Assembly: GCA_036653595.1 (NCBI GenBank)
Contig: JAVVTQ010000005.1
Span: 14,426 to 78,425 of the forward strand
Length of the DNA stretch: 64,000 nucleotides
Reading direction: 5' to 3'
Origin: JAVVTQ01 sp036653595
GTDB lineage: Bacteria; Bacillota; Clostridia; Oscillospirales; Ruminococcaceae
The notes under the pieces: model-generated
Databases searched by the model: none
What the model was told of the DNA's origin: nothing
The model's input: the letters and a program-made list of their open reading frames with translations, nothing else
Shown: positions 61,783-64,000 of the stretch, one piece after another
Layout of the letters: each line of letters begins with the position of its first letter
Numbering within the stretch: position 1 is the stretch's first letter
Translations under genes and position numbers: made by a program

Positions 61783-63765
61783 ATGAAAAAACGGCGCGGT
61801 ATTTCAAGAGAGTTGATATGGCTTTTTCTGACGCTGCTTGTTGTCGCGGCAGCGATTGTCTCGTCATTTACCAGCATTTGGTTTGCTGCTGCGCTGCTGA
61901 TAGTTGCTGTCGCGCTGTTTGCGGTTTTTGTGATTAACGCTGTCAAAATCAGGCGCATAATGGCCGCGCTTCTCACAGGATCTCATCAGGGCATGAGTTC
62001 TGCACAGCAGTCAATTTTTTCATCAATGCAAATCCCGGTTGTCGTAACCGACACGAGGGACAGCGTCCTTTGGTACAACGCGAGCTTTAAGGCGACGTTC
62101 GTTCCGCAAAAGGACATCTATCTCGAAAACATAAAAAAAACCATTTCCGATTTTGACTTTGACGCTGCCAAAGAGCTTGTGGGAAGAGACTGCACCGCAA
62201 AGGATCTGCATTTTAGAATTTACTCAAATTCCTCGATTCACGGCAAGGACAGCCTGAACATTTCCTTTATCATCGACGACAATACTCAGTTCCATGAGGC
62301 TGAGGAATACAGGAAGACAAGACCCTCTGTTCTTGTGTGCACTATAGACAACTACGATGAGACAACAAGCCAGACTCGCGAGAGCGAACGCTCCGAAATT
62401 CTCTCTGAGATAAACAGAGCGATGGAGGATTTCATCAATGAGACGAATGGCATACTGAGCCGCATTTCCTCAAAGAGCTTTATTGCGGTGATAGAAGAAC
62501 AGCACATCTCAAAAATAATCGAAAAGCGTTTCCCGATTCTCGATACCATAAGAAAAATTCACACAGACTCAATACCCGTCACACTTTCTATAGGCGTCGG
62601 GCGCGGCGCAAAAACTCTGTTTGAAAATCATATACTTGCGCGCCAGGCTCTCGACATGGCGCTGGGACGCGGCGGAGATCAGGCCGCGCTCAAGACTCAG
62701 AGCGGATATGAGTTCTATGGCGGAGTTACGCGTGCCGTCGAAAAGAGGAATAAAGTGAAGTCAAGGGTTATTGCCTCGGCTTTGCGAGAGCTTGTGACCG
62801 CATCGGAAAATGTCATAATTATGGGTCATAAGTTGTCAGATGTCGATTCTCTGGGCTCTGCGATAGGGCTTGCACGGTTTTGTGACATACTGGGGGTTGA
62901 CACAAATGTCGTTGTCGACCCGAAGACGACTATGGCAAAATCACTCTACAACAAGCTCTTTTTAAACGGTTATTCAGAGCTTTTTATATCACCGGAGGAA
63001 GCCGGCTACTACATAGATGAAAAAACTCTTGTCGTGGTAGTTGACTGCCACGTTCCACAACTGCTCGACGACCCGGAGCTTCTCGGAAAAGCCAAAAATA
63101 TCGTGGTAATTGACCATCACAGAAAGATGGTCAACCACATCGACAATGCTGTGCTCTTTTACCATGAGCCGTATGCGTCCTCCTGCTGCGAGCTTATCTC
63201 GGAGTTAATTCAGCAAGTTGAAACCTCTGACAACAAACCAAATAAGCTCGAGGCAGAGGCCATGCTTGCGGGAATAATGCTGGACACAAAGGACTTTTCA
63301 GTCAGAACAGGCGTCAGAACCTTTGATGCTGCGGCATATCTTCGCCGCCTTGGAGGAGAGCCAACTAATGCGCGGCTGCTCTTCGCCATTGACTTTGATA
63401 TGTACAAAATGCGCGCGATTCTTGTTTCTTCGGCGGAGATATACCGCGGTTGTGCCGTTGTGGTTACCGATAAAAACGTGGAGGGCATGACACTTATAAT
63501 TCCGCAGGCGGCGGATGAGCTTTTGAGCATTGAGGGAATAAGCGCATCGATAGTCGCGGTCAAGCAGCAAAACAAGGTGAGAATCAGCTCGCGCTCTCTG
63601 GGAGCATATAATGTGCAGCTGATAATGGAAAGTCTCGGCGGCGGCGGCCACCAGACGATGGCCGGAGTTCAGCTCGAAAATCTGGAACTCGACAATGTCC
63701 GCGCAAAAATACATGGCGCAATCGATAAATATCTCGACGACAACGCAATAAACGGAGGTTCATAA
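61783..63765 (+). CDS. gdpP: Cyclic-di-AMP phosphodiesterase GdpP
   Basis: A 660-residue membrane protein that hydrolyses c-di-AMP. Two membrane helices (about residues 11-30 and 33-53) are followed by a PAS-like region, a degenerate GGDEF domain (about 175-310), and the DHH/DHHA1 catalytic part. DHH is at residues 444-446 (VIDHHRKM) and GGGGH at 619-623. The VDCHVPQLL segment carries a further metal ligand. The gdpP-rplI order is conserved in Firmicutes. Confidence 0.95.
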   Translation: MKKRRGISRELIWLFLTLLVVAAAIVSSFTSIWFAAALLIVAVALFAVFVINAVKIRRIMAALLTGSHQGMSSAQQSIFSSMQIPVVVTDTRDSVLWYNASFKATFVPQKDIYLENIKKTISDFDFDAAKELVGRDCTAKDLHFRIYSNSSIHGKDSLNISFIIDDNTQFHEAEEYRKTRPSVLVCTIDNYDETTSQTRESERSEILSEINRAMEDFINETNGILSRISSKSFIAVIEEQHISKIIEKRFPILDTIRKIHTDSIPVTLSIGVGRGAKTLFENHILARQALDMALGRGGDQAALKTQSGYEFYGGVTRAVEKRNKVKSRVIASALRELVTASENVIIMGHKLSDVDSLGSAIGLARFCDILGVDTNVVVDPKTTMAKSLYNKLFLNGYSELFISPEEAGYYIDEKTLVVVVDCHVPQLLDDPELLGKAKNIVVIDHHRKMVNHIDNAVLFYHEPYASSCCELISELIQQVETSDNKPNKLEAEAMLAGIMLDTKDFSVRTGVRTFDAAAYLRRLGGEPTNARLLFAIDFDMYKMRAILVSSAEIYRGCAVVVTDKNVEGMTLIIPQAADELLSIEGISASIVAVKQQNKVRISSRSLGAYNVQLIMESLGGGGHQTMAGVQLENLELDNVRAKIHGAIDKYLDDNAINGGS

Positions 63766-63766
63766 T

Positions 63767-64000
63767 ATGCAGGTTGTTTTAAATCAGGATGTTCAGGGCA
63801 CCGGAAAAAAGGGACAGCTCGTCGAGGTGTCCGCAGGATATGCCAGAAACTATCTTTTTCCGAAAAATATTGCGTCGCCGGCCACGAACAGCGCAATTAA
63901 CGAGATAAACACGAGAACAAGCGCGGCAGAGCACCACAAAGCCTTAGAGCTTGAAGATGCAAAAAATATTTCAGCGGCTCTCGACGGCAAGAAGGTTGTA
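63767..64000 (+). CDS. rplI: 50S ribosomal protein L9 (partial, runs off the window)
   Basis: The first 78 codons of L9. It begins MQVVLNQDVQGTGKKGQLVE with AGYARNYLFPKNIA, the bL9 signature. The ATG at 63767 follows GGAGG (63754-63758). It follows the gdpP stop directly, and dnaB often comes next in this order, outside the window. The 3' end is missing only because the window ends. Confidence 0.95.
   Translation, partial: MQVVLNQDVQGTGKKGQLVEVSAGYARNYLFPKNIASPATNSAINEINTRTSAAEHHKALELEDAKNISAALDGKKVV

Noticed and set aside
1..64000. Mobile elements, prophage, CRISPR arrays, defence or toxin-antitoxin systems
   Set aside because: No transposase, integrase, repeat-spacer array or defence gene was recognised. 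All large genes belong to core families.

Overview
The window is a 64-kb stretch of core chromosome from a low-to-mid G+C Gram-positive anaerobe, most likely class Clostridia (Oscillospirales-like). The evidence is a Gram-positive PolC, clostridial gene orders (pyrH-frr-uppS-cdsA-dxr-rseP-ispG-polC; miaB-ylbF-mutS-mutL-miaA-hfq; clpP-clpX-lon-engB; rplS-lepB-rbgA-rnhB-yraN), SepF and DivIVA, a SpoIVFB-like protease next to the radical-SAM/DUF2344 pair, a GdpP phosphodiesterase and RNase J. A YlmC/YmxH-type protein and the SpoIVFB-like protease suggest a spore former or a recent descendant of one. The code is standard. About nine genes appear to start at TTG or GTG.

Layout, left to right. 0-2.3 kb: a PRC-barrel protein, then rpsB-tsf with its own promoter, a structured leader and a terminator. 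2.6-13.3 kb: a long operon for UMP kinase, ribosome recycling, isoprenoid and phospholipid synthesis, site-2 proteolysis and replication (PolC). 13.4-14.4 kb: a reverse-strand pseudouridine synthase, divergent from radC-uvrB-uvrA (14.4-19.9 kb). 20-28.7 kb: tRNA modification and mismatch repair (miaB, ylbF, mutS, mutL, miaA), hfq and a membrane-fusion-like protein. 28.8-34.9 kb: division genes sepF and divIVA, then lspA, rluD, a HAD phosphatase, a 29-residue membrane protein and ppk1. 35-39.7 kb: a GH10-like lipoprotein, a small membrane protein with a SpoIVFB-like protease, and two genes of the TIGR03960/TIGR03936 type. 39.7-44.2 kb: the rplS to yraN cluster plus a dipeptidase and a phosphoesterase. 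44.2-50.7 kb: the protein quality-control block (tig, clpP, clpX, lon) and engB. 50.7-52.7 kb: a TrpR-like protein, a methyltransferase and hslO. 52.7-53.5 kb: seven tRNA genes in two groups, each with a sigma-A-type promoter and a terminator. 53.7-54.6 kb: an alpha/beta hydrolase. 54.7-59.6 kb, reverse strand: glnS, nifS-iscU-mnmA and rnhA. 59.8-64 kb: RNase J, GdpP and the start of rplI, which runs off the window.

Functionally the window is dominated by translation (ribosomal proteins, elongation and recycling factors, tRNA genes and modification enzymes, GTPases for ribosome assembly), DNA repair, envelope synthesis and proteolysis. I saw no insertion sequence, prophage, CRISPR array, toxin-antitoxin pair or defence cluster, and no gene-scale system that looks undescribed. 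The points worth a second look are smaller: palindromes placed exactly within promoters (sepF, the radC-uvrBA divergent region, tig, rnj, nifS), unusual tRNA bases, small membrane proteins in conserved slots (beside SpoIVFB and beside Ppk1), a lone membrane-fusion-like protein between hfq and sepF, and a bacterial GlnRS in a lineage that often uses the amidotransferase route. Promoter and terminator calls were made by eye, and all fold and family calls come from motif recognition without database searches.
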